NCBI GenBank assembly: GCA_016716065.1
Contig: JADJXA010000015.1
Coordinates: 46,565-110,564 of the forward strand
Reading direction: 5' to 3'
Source of the DNA: Candidatus Leptovillus gracilis
Lineage (GTDB): Bacteria > Chloroflexota > Anaerolineae > Promineifilales > Promineifilaceae
Length of the DNA: 64,000 nt
Below the pieces are notes generated by a model. The model was not told the DNA's origin and made no database searches. It saw only the letters and a list, made by a program, of their open reading frames with translations. Shown piece after piece: positions 1 to 10,461 of this stretch. Position numbers and translations under genes: made by a program. Every line of letters starts with the position of its first letter. Position 1 is the first letter of the stretch.

Positions 1-213
1 TCAGGGCGATACCCCGCACCTGGTTGGCGCTTAGATGGGCGACTACTTCGATGATAATCTGCCCGTCTTCCCCGGCGCTTAACCGTTGGTACAGGGCGGG
101 CAGCCGCTGCGGAAAATAGGCGTCTACAACACTGCCACGCACGGCGGCAATGACGCCGATATTCGATGCCGCCTGTGCCTTCCGTGCCAGAATCCTGGGC
201 GCAGACATGACGG

Positions 214-217
<4 letters not shown>
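1..217 (-). CDS. atpD: ATP synthase subunit beta, N-terminal fragment (probably N-type ATPase)
   Basis: The minus strand reads open from here to the window edge, so only about 70 N-terminal residues are visible. They carry the beta-barrel signature of F-type ATPase beta subunits: a GVIAAVRGSVVDAYF segment, then LPALYQRL, IIIEVVAHL and NQVRGIAL. The VRGIAL wording and the basic Ala-rich leader resemble N-ATPase beta subunits, whose operons begin with atpD; that assignment is inference. The ATG at 217 overlaps the gyrB stop (ATGA), which suggests translational coupling. A second in-frame ATG at 208 is an alternative start. The Walker motifs lie outside the window. Confidence 0.75.
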
Positions 218-2142
<1,925 letters not shown>

Positions 2143-2209
2143 AATTTGTCCTAAAAGACCCAACGGGTAAGGGAAAACACTGGGGATCTGCCTCGTTTTA
2201 TTGTGTGAT

Positions 2210-3178
2210 TTATGCCTGTGGCAGGGGGTGCGCCTCGGTATACAACAATTGGTATCGGTCACGATAAAAAATAAACGTTGCTGTCGTCAGGGACGTGCTG
2301 ATGAAGGCGTGGCCCAAGATGCTGAACAGGGTTAACCAGGAGCCATCATCCGCCAGTAGAAACAGCGTGCTTGCCAGGTTGCGAATGATGAACAAGGTCA
2401 GGATCAGCCCCAGGACTGAGAAAACGTACACCCGCACAATCCGTAAGCTTTCTGTGGCCGCCTGGTAGAGGGAACGGCCGTGTAAAGCCAACCCATGCGG
2501 CGCAAAAAACAGATAAATCACCAGCCACATCAGCAGCACCGGCCCCATAAAAAAGATGATGGTCGCCAGCCCTGCGCTGACAAACGACAGCAGCAAGCTA
2601 ACCGGCAGCAGCAGCAAGTAAATCAGAAAGCCGCTTGCCAGCAGCACCAGACCCAGCAGCAGCAGCCGGGTCCACAGACGGATGGCCTGCCCTGGTCCAG
2701 GCGCGAGCCAGGCGGCACGGCCGTCTTCGGCGCCAACTTCACGGGCGATCAGGGTGAAGTAGACGGCCGTTAACAGTGCGCCTACCAGAGTAAACAACAA
2801 AAACAAGCCCAGCCACAACCCGGCGCTGTCCATCTCCACTATCTGCGTCGGCAGCGGCGTCTTTTGCGGCGTCGCCCCCACCATCAGAGCCGGCACGCCC
2901 AACAACGGAATAGACAGGCTGGTAAACAGGTTGGTGCGTGGGGCCAGCGCCAACAGTTGGGCGCTCAAATCGGCCACCGCCTGGTCTGACGGCAGCAGCG
3001 CCACCAACCGTTCAATTAGAAGTCGCCCACTCAGGCGGGGTCCTAACCAGAGGAAGGTGTCTAGCACAACAGGCAAAATAAGCAGCCACAGATGCTTGCT
3101 GGTCAGATCAAATCCGGCGGCGATGGTCCGCCATACGCCCGGTAAAGGCGCGCTATTTTCTTTCTTATGTGTCATCAT
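2210..3178 (-). CDS. Multipass membrane protein of unknown function
   Basis: I do not recognise this 322-residue protein. It shows about six hydrophobic segments: around residues 30-48, 95-125, 130-150, 180-225 (long, Leu-rich), 250-275 and 285-305. Short charged loops separate them, and the N-terminus is soluble and basic. No catalytic motif is visible. It lies 67 bp upstream of gyrB on the same strand and may share its transcript. Tandem ATGs at 3178 and 3175 make the exact start uncertain, and no strong ribosome site is seen. Confidence 0.7.
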   Translation of the reverse strand: MMTHKKENSAPLPGVWRTIAAGFDLTSKHLWLLILPVVLDTFLWLGPRLSGRLLIERLVALLPSDQAVADLSAQLLALAPRTNLFTSLSIPLLGVPALMVGATPQKTPLPTQIVEMDSAGLWLGLFLLFTLVGALLTAVYFTLIAREVGAEDGRAAWLAPGPGQAIRLWTRLLLLGLVLLASGFLIYLLLLPVSLLLSFVSAGLATIIFFMGPVLLMWLVIYLFFAPHGLALHGRSLYQAATESLRIVRVYVFSVLGLILTLFIIRNLASTLFLLADDGSWLTLFSILGHAFISTSLTTATFIFYRDRYQLLYTEAHPLPQA

Positions 3179-3231
3179 TTTAACTGCTTAATTTTACCTC
3201 AAATGTTCTATGGAGGCGAAAAAGCGTGTTC

Positions 3232-4140
3232 TCAATCGTCCTTTGTCAATCGCCGGAACCCTTCGCCCAAAACTTCATGAGCCTGCCCAATGATCACAAA
3301 AGCGCCAGGGTCTGCTTCATAAACCAGTGCTTTCACCTGACCGATTTCGGCCCGGCTGACAGCGCACAGCAGCATTTTGCGCGCCTGCCCGGTGTACATG
3401 CCCTGTCCTTCCCAGGCCGTCACGCCGCGCTCCAACTGGCTCATGATTTGCCGGGCCACCAGTTCTGGCTCATTGGTGATGATGGTGACGATGCGCTCCA
3501 CGTTCAAACCGGTCATCGCCACTTCGGCGACGATGCTCCAGACGTACAGGCCAATAATGGCGTACAGAGCAAATTCCCAACCGAAGGCCAACCCGGCGAT
3601 TAACACGATGAGACCATCGGTGTACAGGTATCCCTGAGAGATAGGGATACCATATTTTTTATCCAGGAAGCGGGCCAGAATGTCTGTGCCGCCGCCGGTC
3701 GCTTTGGCGCGCAGCACCAAACCGCCGCCAATGCCGCCCAAAATACCGCCATATAATGTGTTCAGCAGCAAGTCGTCGGTGATGCCTTGGGTCGGTAGAA
3801 AAAACTGCAACCCATCCAACATCACCGAATAGAGGGTCGCTGAAACGACGGTGCGGATGAGGAAGCGTTTGCCGCCTAAATAGCGCCATCCCAGCAGAAA
3901 CAGGGGCACGTTGAAGATGAACACCATCGTGCCAATGGGCCAGCCGGTGAAGCTGTTGATGATTTGCGCCGTACCGCTGACGCCGCCAACGACCAGTGTA
4001 TTGGGGATAAAGAAGAAGTGCATGGCGACAACGGTTACGGCCGTTCCCACCACAATCGTCACATAATCCCGCGCAATGTCCAGGTTAGCGGGCGTGATCA
4101 ACCGTGCCCGCACCCGACCGGGTAATTGTCTGATAACCAT
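3232..4140 (-). CDS. YitT family membrane protein (DUF161 + DUF2179)
   Basis: This 302-residue protein has five N-terminal membrane segments with the YitT signatures: an FFIPNTLVVGGVSG loop, FNVPLFLLGWRYLG, and the ATGGGTDILARFL motif after GGILGGIGGGLVLRAKA. The C-terminal soluble DUF2179-like domain starts near residue 215 (VERIVTIITNEPELVARQI) and contains the GQARKMLLCAVSRAEI strand. The family is widespread in Gram-positives and Chloroflexota; its substrate is not established. The start is supported by GAGG 8 bases upstream. Confidence 0.88.
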   Translation of the reverse strand: MVIRQLPGRVRARLITPANLDIARDYVTIVVGTAVTVVAMHFFFIPNTLVVGGVSGTAQIINSFTGWPIGTMVFIFNVPLFLLGWRYLGGKRFLIRTVVSATLYSVMLDGLQFFLPTQGITDDLLLNTLYGGILGGIGGGLVLRAKATGGGTDILARFLDKKYGIPISQGYLYTDGLIVLIAGLAFGWEFALYAIIGLYVWSIVAEVAMTGLNVERIVTIITNEPELVARQIMSQLERGVTAWEGQGMYTGQARKMLLCAVSRAEIGQVKALVYEADPGAFVIIGQAHEVLGEGFRRLTKDD

Positions 4141-4161
4141 TTTAGTACCTCTATGAGCAGC

Positions 4162-4242
4162 GGTGTTCGGTGTTCAGTGTTCAGTGCGTGTTTTCCAGAG
4201 TGAGCGCCGACCGAAAACTGATCACTGCATACTGCATACTGA
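4162..4242. repeat. Degenerate heptamer repeat tracts
   Basis: Two short tracts with a 7-bp period: GTGTTCG/GTGTTCA-type units near 4162-4187 and ACTGATC/ACTGCAT-type units near 4217-4242. The second is roughly complementary to the first, so the transcript could fold. The tracts belong to the family described in the findings and lie between the YitT gene and the tRNA terminator. Confidence 0.7.
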
Positions 4243-4263
4243 CTTGGCCCCTACCCCACAACA

Positions 4264-4296
4264 GAAACGGCCGTTACCTGGGGCAACGGCCGTTTC
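4264..4296. terminator. Hairpin made of two ACGGCCGT palindromes
   Basis: Perfect 12-bp inverted repeat: GAAACGGCCGTT (4264-4275), a 9-base loop and AACGGCCGTTTC (4285-4296). It sits just past the 3' end of tRNA-Arg on the minus strand, where it could end the tRNA transcript. Only a short T run follows, so termination efficiency is uncertain. Confidence 0.55.
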
Positions 4297-4306
4297 CCTT
4301 TACCTA

Positions 4307-4379
4307 TACGCCCGGAGGGGCTCGAACCCCCAACCCTCTGATTCGAAGTCAGATACTCTATCCATTGAGCTACGGGCGC
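4307..4379 (-). tRNA. tRNA-Arg (anticodon TCG)
   Basis: The minus strand folds into a full cloverleaf. The acceptor GCGCCCG pairs with CGGGCGT (one G-T pair). The D arm is GCTC...GAGT, the anticodon stem TCTGA/TCAGA holds the loop CTTCGAA, and the T arm contains GTTCGAG. Anticodon TCG reads CGA. The discriminator base is A and CCA is not encoded. Confidence 0.95.
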
Positions 4380-4433
4380 AAAGTTTTTGTTTCCGAACAA
4401 AAAAGCTGACAGTCCGTTGACCATCAGCTTTAG

Positions 4434-4507
4434 GGCGAGTGGTGGGATTTGAACCCACGATCTTCTGGGCCACAACCAGATGTGTTAACCCCTACACCAC
4501 ACCCGCC
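4434..4507 (-). tRNA. tRNA-His (anticodon GTG)
   Basis: Cloverleaf on the minus strand. The anticodon stem TCTGG/CCAGA encloses TTGTGGC with anticodon GTG; the T arm is GTGGG-TTCAAAT-CCCAC. The acceptor GCGGGTG pairs with CACTCGC (one G-T). An extra encoded G at 4507 faces C73, giving the 8-bp acceptor with G-1 that identifies tRNA-His. CCA is not encoded. It lies 54 bp upstream of tRNA-Arg on the same strand, so the two are probably co-transcribed. Confidence 0.95.
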
Positions 4508-4586
4508 ATAGGCTTGAATGCAGCCAGAATGCTACCATACCTGACCCTGACAGGCAAGTGGGTTTCCCAACCTCCCAACCCGCTCT

Positions 4587-4614
4587 TTGCCTTTTCCCCA
4601 TTCCGCTTTACAAT
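4587..4614 (+). promoter_or_regulatory. Promoter of the Ser/Thr kinase gene (likely leaderless)
   Basis: TTGCCT (4587-4592), a 16-bp spacer and TACAAT (4609-4614). The kinase ATG is at 4622, only 7 bases past the -10 box, so the predicted start of transcription coincides with the start codon. The same architecture precedes holB. Confidence 0.55.
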
Positions 4615-4621
4615 CTCGGTC

Positions 4622-5782
4622 ATGCACGCAGAGTTACGTACCTTGAACGGCCGTTACCGGCTTTTAGGGCGCATTGGCAGCGGCGGCATGGCGGCCGTTT
4701 ACCGCGCCCAAGACCTGAAATTGGGGCGCATCGTCGCCATCAAAATGCTGCACGAGAGCCTGACCAGCGATGAAGGCTTTTTGGCTCGCTTCCAGCGCGA
4801 AGCCCACGCCGCCGCCAATCTCACCCACCCCAACATCGTCACTGTCCATGACATCGGCCAGGAGGAACACCGGCATTACATCGTCATGGAGTATGTGGAT
4901 GGCTTCACCCTGAAGCAGATTATCCGCGACGCCACAGAAGACGGCCGTTTCCTGCCCGTCAGCCGCGTCCTCGACCTCGCCATCCAGATTTGTCATGGCA
5001 TCGGCTACGCCCATCGCGCCAACCTGGTCCACTGCGACCTGAAACCACAAAATGTCCTTGTCACCCGCGACGATCGGGTGAAAGTAGCCGATTTTGGCAT
5101 CGCCCGCGCCATCACCGAAGCCAGCCAACACCTGGCCGAAAGCCAGGTCTGGGGCACGCCGCAATACATCTCGCCAGAGCAAGCCTCCGGCGAAATGCCC
5201 ACGCCGGCTTCCGACGTTTACGCCATCGGTGTGGTGATGTTTGAGATGCTCACCGGCCACCTGCCTTTTTTGGGTGATTCACCGACGGCCGTTGCCCTGA
5301 AACACCTGAATGAACAACCACCCTCCGTCATGGAATACAACCCCGGCGTGCCCCGCCAACTAGACGACATCGTCCATAAGCTGCTGGCCAAGGAGCCAAC
5401 CGCCCGCTACAGCACGGCCGGGCAGCTTGGCCGCATCCTGAGTACCTACCGCGAACGCAGCCTGGCCGACACCGGCCCCGTCTACCCCACCCTGGTCAGA
5501 CAGCAGCCGACGGTGAAAACGGCCGTGCCCCGCCCAGAACAAGATACCCAATTCCACCCCCACCCCCAACCCACCGCCGCTGATGCCCAAGACACGCCCG
5601 TCCGTCCCATGCGCCCCATAAAATCATCCCAAGATGGACAACCCATACCAGCCGTCGCCGACAAAGCCCTCACCCCGGCCGCCCCCGATTGGGTGATTCT
5701 TGGCCTGGGACTTGTGGACGTCATTTTATTATTAGGACTAATACCCTTGTGGTATTTCGTCTACCGAGCCTGGGCTGGCTAA
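4622..5782 (+). CDS. Ser/Thr protein kinase with C-terminal membrane anchor
   Basis: A 386-residue PknB-type (Hanks) kinase. Visible motifs: Gly loop GRIGSGGMAAVYRA near residues 15-28, catalytic Lys in VAIKML near 40, catalytic loop HCDLKPQN near 137 (Cys replaces the Arg of HRD), DFG near 157, and WGTPQYISPEQA in the activation segment. HRD Arg-to-Cys usually means regulation without classical activation-loop phosphorylation. After the kinase domain (about residue 275) comes a Pro/Gln-rich linker and one membrane span near residues 357-380 with a very short tail, so no extracellular PASTA sensor is present. The ATG at 4622 directly follows a promoter; longer readings would run through tRNA-His. 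Confidence 0.93.
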   Translation: MHAELRTLNGRYRLLGRIGSGGMAAVYRAQDLKLGRIVAIKMLHESLTSDEGFLARFQREAHAAANLTHPNIVTVHDIGQEEHRHYIVMEYVDGFTLKQIIRDATEDGRFLPVSRVLDLAIQICHGIGYAHRANLVHCDLKPQNVLVTRDDRVKVADFGIARAITEASQHLAESQVWGTPQYISPEQASGEMPTPASDVYAIGVVMFEMLTGHLPFLGDSPTAVALKHLNEQPPSVMEYNPGVPRQLDDIVHKLLAKEPTARYSTAGQLGRILSTYRERSLADTGPVYPTLVRQQPTVKTAVPRPEQDTQFHPHPQPTAADAQDTPVRPMRPIKSSQDGQPIPAVADKALTPAAPDWVILGLGLVDVILLLGLIPLWYFVYRAWAG

Positions 5783-5786
5783 CACC

Positions 5787-5815
5787 TTCGCAGCCCTCAT
5801 CCTTTCTGTTATACT
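5787..5815 (+). promoter_or_regulatory. Putative ftsH promoter
   Basis: TATACT at 5810-5815 with a weak -35 (TTCGCA, 5787-5792) 17 bp upstream, in the gap between the kinase stop and ftsH. The leader would be about 60 nt. Evidence is positional and by consensus only. Confidence 0.4.
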
Positions 5816-5881
5816 GGCTGTAATTTGGCAAGAACACGGTTCGATTCTGGAGTAACCAGATACTAAAATAGAGGCTACCTG

Positions 5882-7825
5882 ATGAATGCAGCACGAATCT
5901 CCCGATGGCTAATTTATACGTTAATTGCCGCCGCCATCCTTGCCATCCTCTGGAACATCAGCGCCACAGCCACGCCCAGCGCCGAAATTTCCATCAGCCA
6001 GCTGGCCCAACAAATCAAAACCAACGAAATCGCCAACATCCAAGTCAGCAGCAGCGGGCAAGAAGTCGTCATCCATTACGCCAACGACGCCAAACCACCG
6101 GTTAAAGCCAATGTCAGCGGCGTTAGCTCCCTGGAAGAACTCTTGCAAAGCTACGGCGTCACCGGCAGCGACTACGCCGACAACCTGCCCACCATCACGT
6201 ATGCCCGCCGCAGCCAATTCACCGGCCTTCTGTCTATGATTGGCGTTTTTCTCCCGGCCATTTTGATGGTCGTCTTCATCTTCTTCATCTTTCGCCAGAC
6301 ACAAGGCTCCAACAACCAGGCCATGTCCTTCGGCAAAAGCCGCGCCCGTATGTTCACCAGCGACCACCCCAGTGTCACCTTCGCCGACGTGGCCGGCGCC
6401 GATGAAGCCAAAGAAGAACTCAAGGAAGTGGTCGAATTTCTGCGTGAGCCAGAAAAATTCGTCAGTTTTGGCGCCCGTATTCCCAAAGGCGTGCTGCTGG
6501 TGGGCAGCCCTGGAACCGGCAAAACCTTACTGGCGAAAGCTGTCTCCGGCGAGGCGGGCGTGCCCTTCTTCTCCATCGCCGGGTCGGAGTTTGTGGAGAT
6601 GTTCGTCGGCGTTGGGGCCAGTCGGGTCCGCGATTTATTTGAGCAGGCCAAACGCCACAGCCCCTGCATCATTTTTATTGACGAGATTGATGCCGTTGGC
6701 CGCCAGCGCGGCGCCGGCCTGGGCGGCTCCCACGACGAGCGTGAACAAACCCTGAATCAGATTCTGGTGGAGATGGACGGGTTCGACACCGATACCCATG
6801 TTATCATTGTCGCCGCCACCAACCGGCCCGATATTCTGGACCCGGCCCTGATGCGACCAGGCCGCTTTGACCGCCGCGTGGTGATAGACCGGCCGGATAT
6901 ACGCGGCCGGGAAGCCATATTTAAAGTGCATCTACGCGGCAAACCGGTGGCCGGCAGCGTCAACGTGCCGCAGCTTGCCCGTTCTACACCTGGGTTTGTC
7001 GGCGCGGACATTGAAAATACTGTCAACGAAGCAGCCCTGTTGTCTGCGCGGCGCAACAAGAAAAACATCAGCATGGCTGAGTTTCAGGAAGCCATCGAGC
7101 GCGTCCAGCTTGGCCCGGAACGCAAAAGCCGGGTCATTACGCCGGAAGAGCGCGAGATTATCGCCTATCATGAAGCGGGGCACGCGCTGGTGAGCCATTT
7201 TTTGCCAGACGCGCCACCGCTGCGCAAAATCACCATTGTGCCACGCGGCATGGGTTTGGGCCTGACCTGGTACATGGAAAACGATAATCTGCTGCCCAAC
7301 AAGTCACAGCTAATGGCACAGATCGCCAGCACACTGGGCGGACGGGTCGCTGAAGAGGTCGTCTTTGGTGAAGTAACGGCCGGAGCCAGCAACGATTTGC
7401 AGCGTGTCACCCAAATTGCCCGGACGATGGTAACGCAGTATGGCATGAGCCGTGACCTGGGTCTGCGCGTTTACGGTCAGAAACAGGAAATGGTCTTTCT
7501 GGGTCGGGAAATCAGCGAGCAGCGGGATTATTCCGATGCCGTCGCTGAATTAATAGACCAGGAAGTGCGCGCGCTGATTGACCAGGAATATGACCGGGCG
7601 CGCGCAATTTTATCGGAGAATCGGGAGACGTTGGACCGGGTCGCCAGAGAGCTGATCGAGCGAGAGACGTTGGAGGCTGAAGAGTTTGTGGCGGTTATTG
7701 AGGGGATTGAACGCGCGCCGACGGTGGGAACGGCCGTTAAACATCCCTCATCACCCAGCAAAGAAGAAGCCCGCGACTGGAGCAACCCATCCCTTAATCT
7801 GCCGCCCTCGCCCTCGCCTGCCTGA
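5882..7825 (+). CDS. ftsH: ATP-dependent zinc metalloprotease FtsH
   Basis: Membrane-bound AAA+ protease that degrades misfolded and regulatory membrane proteins. Length 647 residues, normal for the family. Layout: membrane span near residues 12-30, periplasmic domain, second span near 116-138, and the AAA domain with Walker A GSPGTGKT (Ser for the usual Pro) and Walker B IIFIDEIDAVG. The second region of homology is RPGRFDRRV. The zinc site HEAGH lies near residue 430, with a later Asp ligand in ASNDLQRVTQ. The C-terminal tail is Ser/Pro rich. It is followed 7 bp later by an acetyltransferase gene, probably in one transcript. Confidence 0.97.
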   Translation: MNAARISRWLIYTLIAAAILAILWNISATATPSAEISISQLAQQIKTNEIANIQVSSSGQEVVIHYANDAKPPVKANVSGVSSLEELLQSYGVTGSDYADNLPTITYARRSQFTGLLSMIGVFLPAILMVVFIFFIFRQTQGSNNQAMSFGKSRARMFTSDHPSVTFADVAGADEAKEELKEVVEFLREPEKFVSFGARIPKGVLLVGSPGTGKTLLAKAVSGEAGVPFFSIAGSEFVEMFVGVGASRVRDLFEQAKRHSPCIIFIDEIDAVGRQRGAGLGGSHDEREQTLNQILVEMDGFDTDTHVIIVAATNRPDILDPALMRPGRFDRRVVIDRPDIRGREAIFKVHLRGKPVAGSVNVPQLARSTPGFVGADIENTVNEAALLSARRNKKNISMAEFQEAIERVQLGPERKSRVITPEEREIIAYHEAGHALVSHFLPDAPPLRKITIVPRGMGLGLTWYMENDNLLPNKSQLMAQIASTLGGRVAEEVVFGEVTAGASNDLQRVTQIARTMVTQYGMSRDLGLRVYGQKQEMVFLGREISEQRDYSDAVAELIDQEVRALIDQEYDRARAILSENRETLDRVARELIERETLEAEEFVAVIEGIERAPTVGTAVKHPSSPSKEEARDWSNPSLNLPPSPSPA

Positions 7826-7832
7826 AGCAGCC

Positions 7833-8390
7833 ATGAAGACATGCCAACTGAGCTTTCGGCCGGCGGCCGTAGAAGATTTTGTCGCCTGTCTGGCCATAGA
7901 CCACAGCTACCAGACCAACCGCATCTGGCAAATGGTCGTCAGCCAGCCGCCCGCCAACCAGCCGATAGAAACCATCGGCGTGCGTTTTCAAACGCTGCGC
8001 CTACCCAAAACAACCACCATCCCCTATCCCCATGACCAGGAAGAGCTGCCCAAACGCTGGTGGCGTGCGGATTGGTTCCTGGTGGGCGAGCAGCAAGAAC
8101 AAATCCATGCTTATGCCACTGCCACGCTGGAAGCGCTGCGGCCGGCCGCCTGGATTAGCGACCTGGCCGTTGCCCCATCGCAGCGCCGCCAGGGACATGG
8201 CTCACAACTGATTGCCGCCGCCGTCCACTGGGCCAGACAAGAAAACATCCGCCACTTGCTGGCTGCCCTGCCCATGAAAAACGACCCGGCCATGACATTT
8301 CTGCGCAAAAACGGATTTTTCTTTTGCGGGTATAATGAGGCCCACTTTAAACAGCACGACATCGAACTCTATTTCTGCCTGAAATTATAA
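7833..8390 (+). CDS. GNAT family N-acetyltransferase
   Basis: 185 residues. The acetyl-CoA pyrophosphate-binding motif is clear in ISDLAVAPSQRRQGHGSQLI (R/Q-x-x-G-x-G/A form), followed by the typical helix and the FLRKNGFFFCGYN beta-bulge region. The substrate cannot be told from sequence. The ATG at 7833 is used because longer readings overlap ftsH in another frame. The gene directly abuts the downstream sensor gene (stop 8388-8390, next ATG 8391), implying co-transcription. Confidence 0.88.
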   Translation: MKTCQLSFRPAAVEDFVACLAIDHSYQTNRIWQMVVSQPPANQPIETIGVRFQTLRLPKTTTIPYPHDQEELPKRWWRADWFLVGEQQEQIHAYATATLEALRPAAWISDLAVAPSQRRQGHGSQLIAAAVHWARQENIRHLLAALPMKNDPAMTFLRKNGFFFCGYNEAHFKQHDIELYFCLKL

Positions 8391-10454
8391 ATGGATAACT
8401 TGATTGAAATTTTGGCGTTAACCAACGACGTTTTACAGGCGGTCATCGTCATCTTTGGCTCGGCGGTGGTCTTGTATAATTTTGGCCGCAGCACACGCAT
8501 TCGGGTGATGAAGGCGTTCTGCGCTCTGGTCTCGTTTGTGGTCATCGTCTACCTCAGCGAACTGTTGGTAAGCCGGATTATCAGCACCGAACATGCGGCC
8601 AACTGGCTGCGCGTGGGTTGGATTGGCATTGCCCTGGCCCCAGCAGCGCAGTTTCACCTGTCAGACACCTTGCTGGAGATCACCGGCGCGCCGCGCCGCC
8701 GATACATGGTGATGCTTGGTTATCTCAGCGGCATGGTCTTTTGGGGGCTGGTGTTCTGGACAGATTTAATCGTTGGCGATTTGGTCATTGTGCCCCATGC
8801 TCCCCACTTAAGTGCGGGACCGCTTTTCCCATTGTTTGCGCTGCATTTCTGGGTCGTGACGGTAGCCAGCATTTACAACGTCTGGCGAGCGCGGCAGCGC
8901 TGTATCACCAGCACCACCCGCTGGCGTATGACGATTACGTTGTTGGCCTTTCTGGCCGCGCCCCTGGCTGTGTTCCCATACCTTATTATGAGCAGCAGCA
9001 GCGCCACCCCATCCGTCTGGTTTTGGCTGGTAGCCATCGCCGGCAACCTGGTTGTCGGGGTGATGTTTGCCTCGCTGACGGCCAACCTGGTCTATTTTGG
9101 CGCAGCCTCGCCAGACCGGGTGGTGCGGGTGCGTTTGTTTAAGTTTATGGCGCGGGTTCCGCTGGCGGGCACGATTGTGCTGGTGGTGTTTATTGCCGTC
9201 AGCCGCAACAGTCCTATTTTAGGCCTGCCGGCCGAAACGGCGCTCGGTTTTGCCCTGGTAGCCACGGTGATGCTGGTGGAATGGGCGATCCACGCTTATA
9301 AACAGCCGTTAGAACGCTTTTTCCAACTCAATGACGAACCTGATGTGCGCCGCATTCAACAACTGAGCGAACGTTTGCTGACAACGGCCGACCTTCACCA
9401 ATACCTGGAAAGCATTCTGGCGGCCACATGTGAAGCGCTGCGCACCCCCACGACTTTCGTCGCCGCCCTCAGCGATGATGGCTTCAAACTGGAAGCGGTG
9501 GTTGGTCCGCTGGGCGAGCCAGAAGCGCAGGCCATCTGGCAGCAAGCCGATTGGGTGGAACTGACCCACGCGGAACATGAAACCGGTAACGGCGCAAAGC
9601 TGCAAGCAGTTGACGATTTTTTCCTGTGGCAGAACTATTGGATACGGCCGTTGTACAATCAACAGCAAGATGTGGTCATCGGCATTTTTGGCATCCGCGC
9701 CCGCGCCAGCCAGCCAGACCTGAACGCCCGCGAACATCTCGTGCTGAACCGGCTGCTGGATCAGGCTGAAAACGCCCTCCAAGACCGCATTCTGCAGCAA
9801 GAAGTGTTTGCCGCTGTCGAAGGGCTGCTGCCCCAAATTACCGCCTTGCAAGAGCGCCGCCGGGCAGCCACCTTCGGCGGACTGCCGGTGCTGACAGATC
9901 CTGAAGTGGATGTGGATTCGACCACATCCCCAGAAAGTGTGGTAAACGATCCCGATTTTAACACGATGGTCAAGGATGCCCTTAGCCATTATTGGGGTGG
10001 CCCGAAACTGACCAAAAGCCCACTGTTGGGCTTGCGTGTGGTGCAGCACACGCTGGATGAATACGGCAACAATCCCACCACAGCCCTGCGGGCTATCCTG
10101 GCCGACGCCATCGAATTACAGAAGCCGGAAGGGGAACGAAATCTGTCTACAACCGAGTGGATTTTGTACAATATTTTGGAGATGAAGTTTGTCCAGGGGC
10201 GGCGGGTGCGTGACGTGGCCCGGCGGTTGGCGATGAGCGAGAGCGACTTGTACCGCAAGCAGCGCGTCGCCATCGAAAACGTGGCCCAGACCGTCGCCAC
10301 CATGGAAATAGCCGTTTTGCAAGAAGCGATTGTATCACCCGAAGACCTGCCAACCGTGTCGCCAACGATTGTTACTCAATCGCCCACGGCCGCCTCTCAG
10401 CCGCCCACGGCTGTTCCTCAATCACCTATCCGCAACCTGGAAAACGCCAGTTGA
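8391..10454 (+). CDS. 7TM-GAF membrane sensor with C-terminal HTH-like region
   Basis: A 687-residue protein without a recognisable kinase domain. The first about 310 residues form seven or eight membrane segments like the 7TM input modules of histidine kinases. Residues about 330-490 look like a GAF domain (QLSERLLTTADLHQYLESI leading into a mixed alpha/beta fold). Near residues 600-635 VRDVARRLAMSESDLYRKQR is a plausible helix-turn-helix, and the end is a Pro/Thr/Gln-rich tail. No HisKA, HATPase, GGDEF or phosphatase motif was seen. It could be a one-component membrane regulator; this is inference. Confidence 0.6.
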   Translation: MDNLIEILALTNDVLQAVIVIFGSAVVLYNFGRSTRIRVMKAFCALVSFVVIVYLSELLVSRIISTEHAANWLRVGWIGIALAPAAQFHLSDTLLEITGAPRRRYMVMLGYLSGMVFWGLVFWTDLIVGDLVIVPHAPHLSAGPLFPLFALHFWVVTVASIYNVWRARQRCITSTTRWRMTITLLAFLAAPLAVFPYLIMSSSSATPSVWFWLVAIAGNLVVGVMFASLTANLVYFGAASPDRVVRVRLFKFMARVPLAGTIVLVVFIAVSRNSPILGLPAETALGFALVATVMLVEWAIHAYKQPLERFFQLNDEPDVRRIQQLSERLLTTADLHQYLESILAATCEALRTPTTFVAALSDDGFKLEAVVGPLGEPEAQAIWQQADWVELTHAEHETGNGAKLQAVDDFFLWQNYWIRPLYNQQQDVVIGIFGIRARASQPDLNAREHLVLNRLLDQAENALQDRILQQEVFAAVEGLLPQITALQERRRAATFGGLPVLTDPEVDVDSTTSPESVVNDPDFNTMVKDALSHYWGGPKLTKSPLLGLRVVQHTLDEYGNNPTTALRAILADAIELQKPEGERNLSTTEWILYNILEMKFVQGRRVRDVARRLAMSESDLYRKQRVAIENVAQTVATMEIAVLQEAIVSPEDLPTVSPTIVTQSPTAASQPPTAVPQSPIRNLENAS

Positions 10455-10461
10455 TCAACCA

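Noticed and set aside
4434..4507. tRNA-His lacking the encoded G-1
   Set aside because: A first fold suggested this, but re-pairing the acceptor (GCGGGTG with CACTCGC) leaves an encoded G facing C73, as expected.
4439..4621. N-terminal extension of the Ser/Thr kinase
   Set aside because: The extension would be translated from tRNA-His sequence, and a promoter lies immediately before the internal ATG at 4622.
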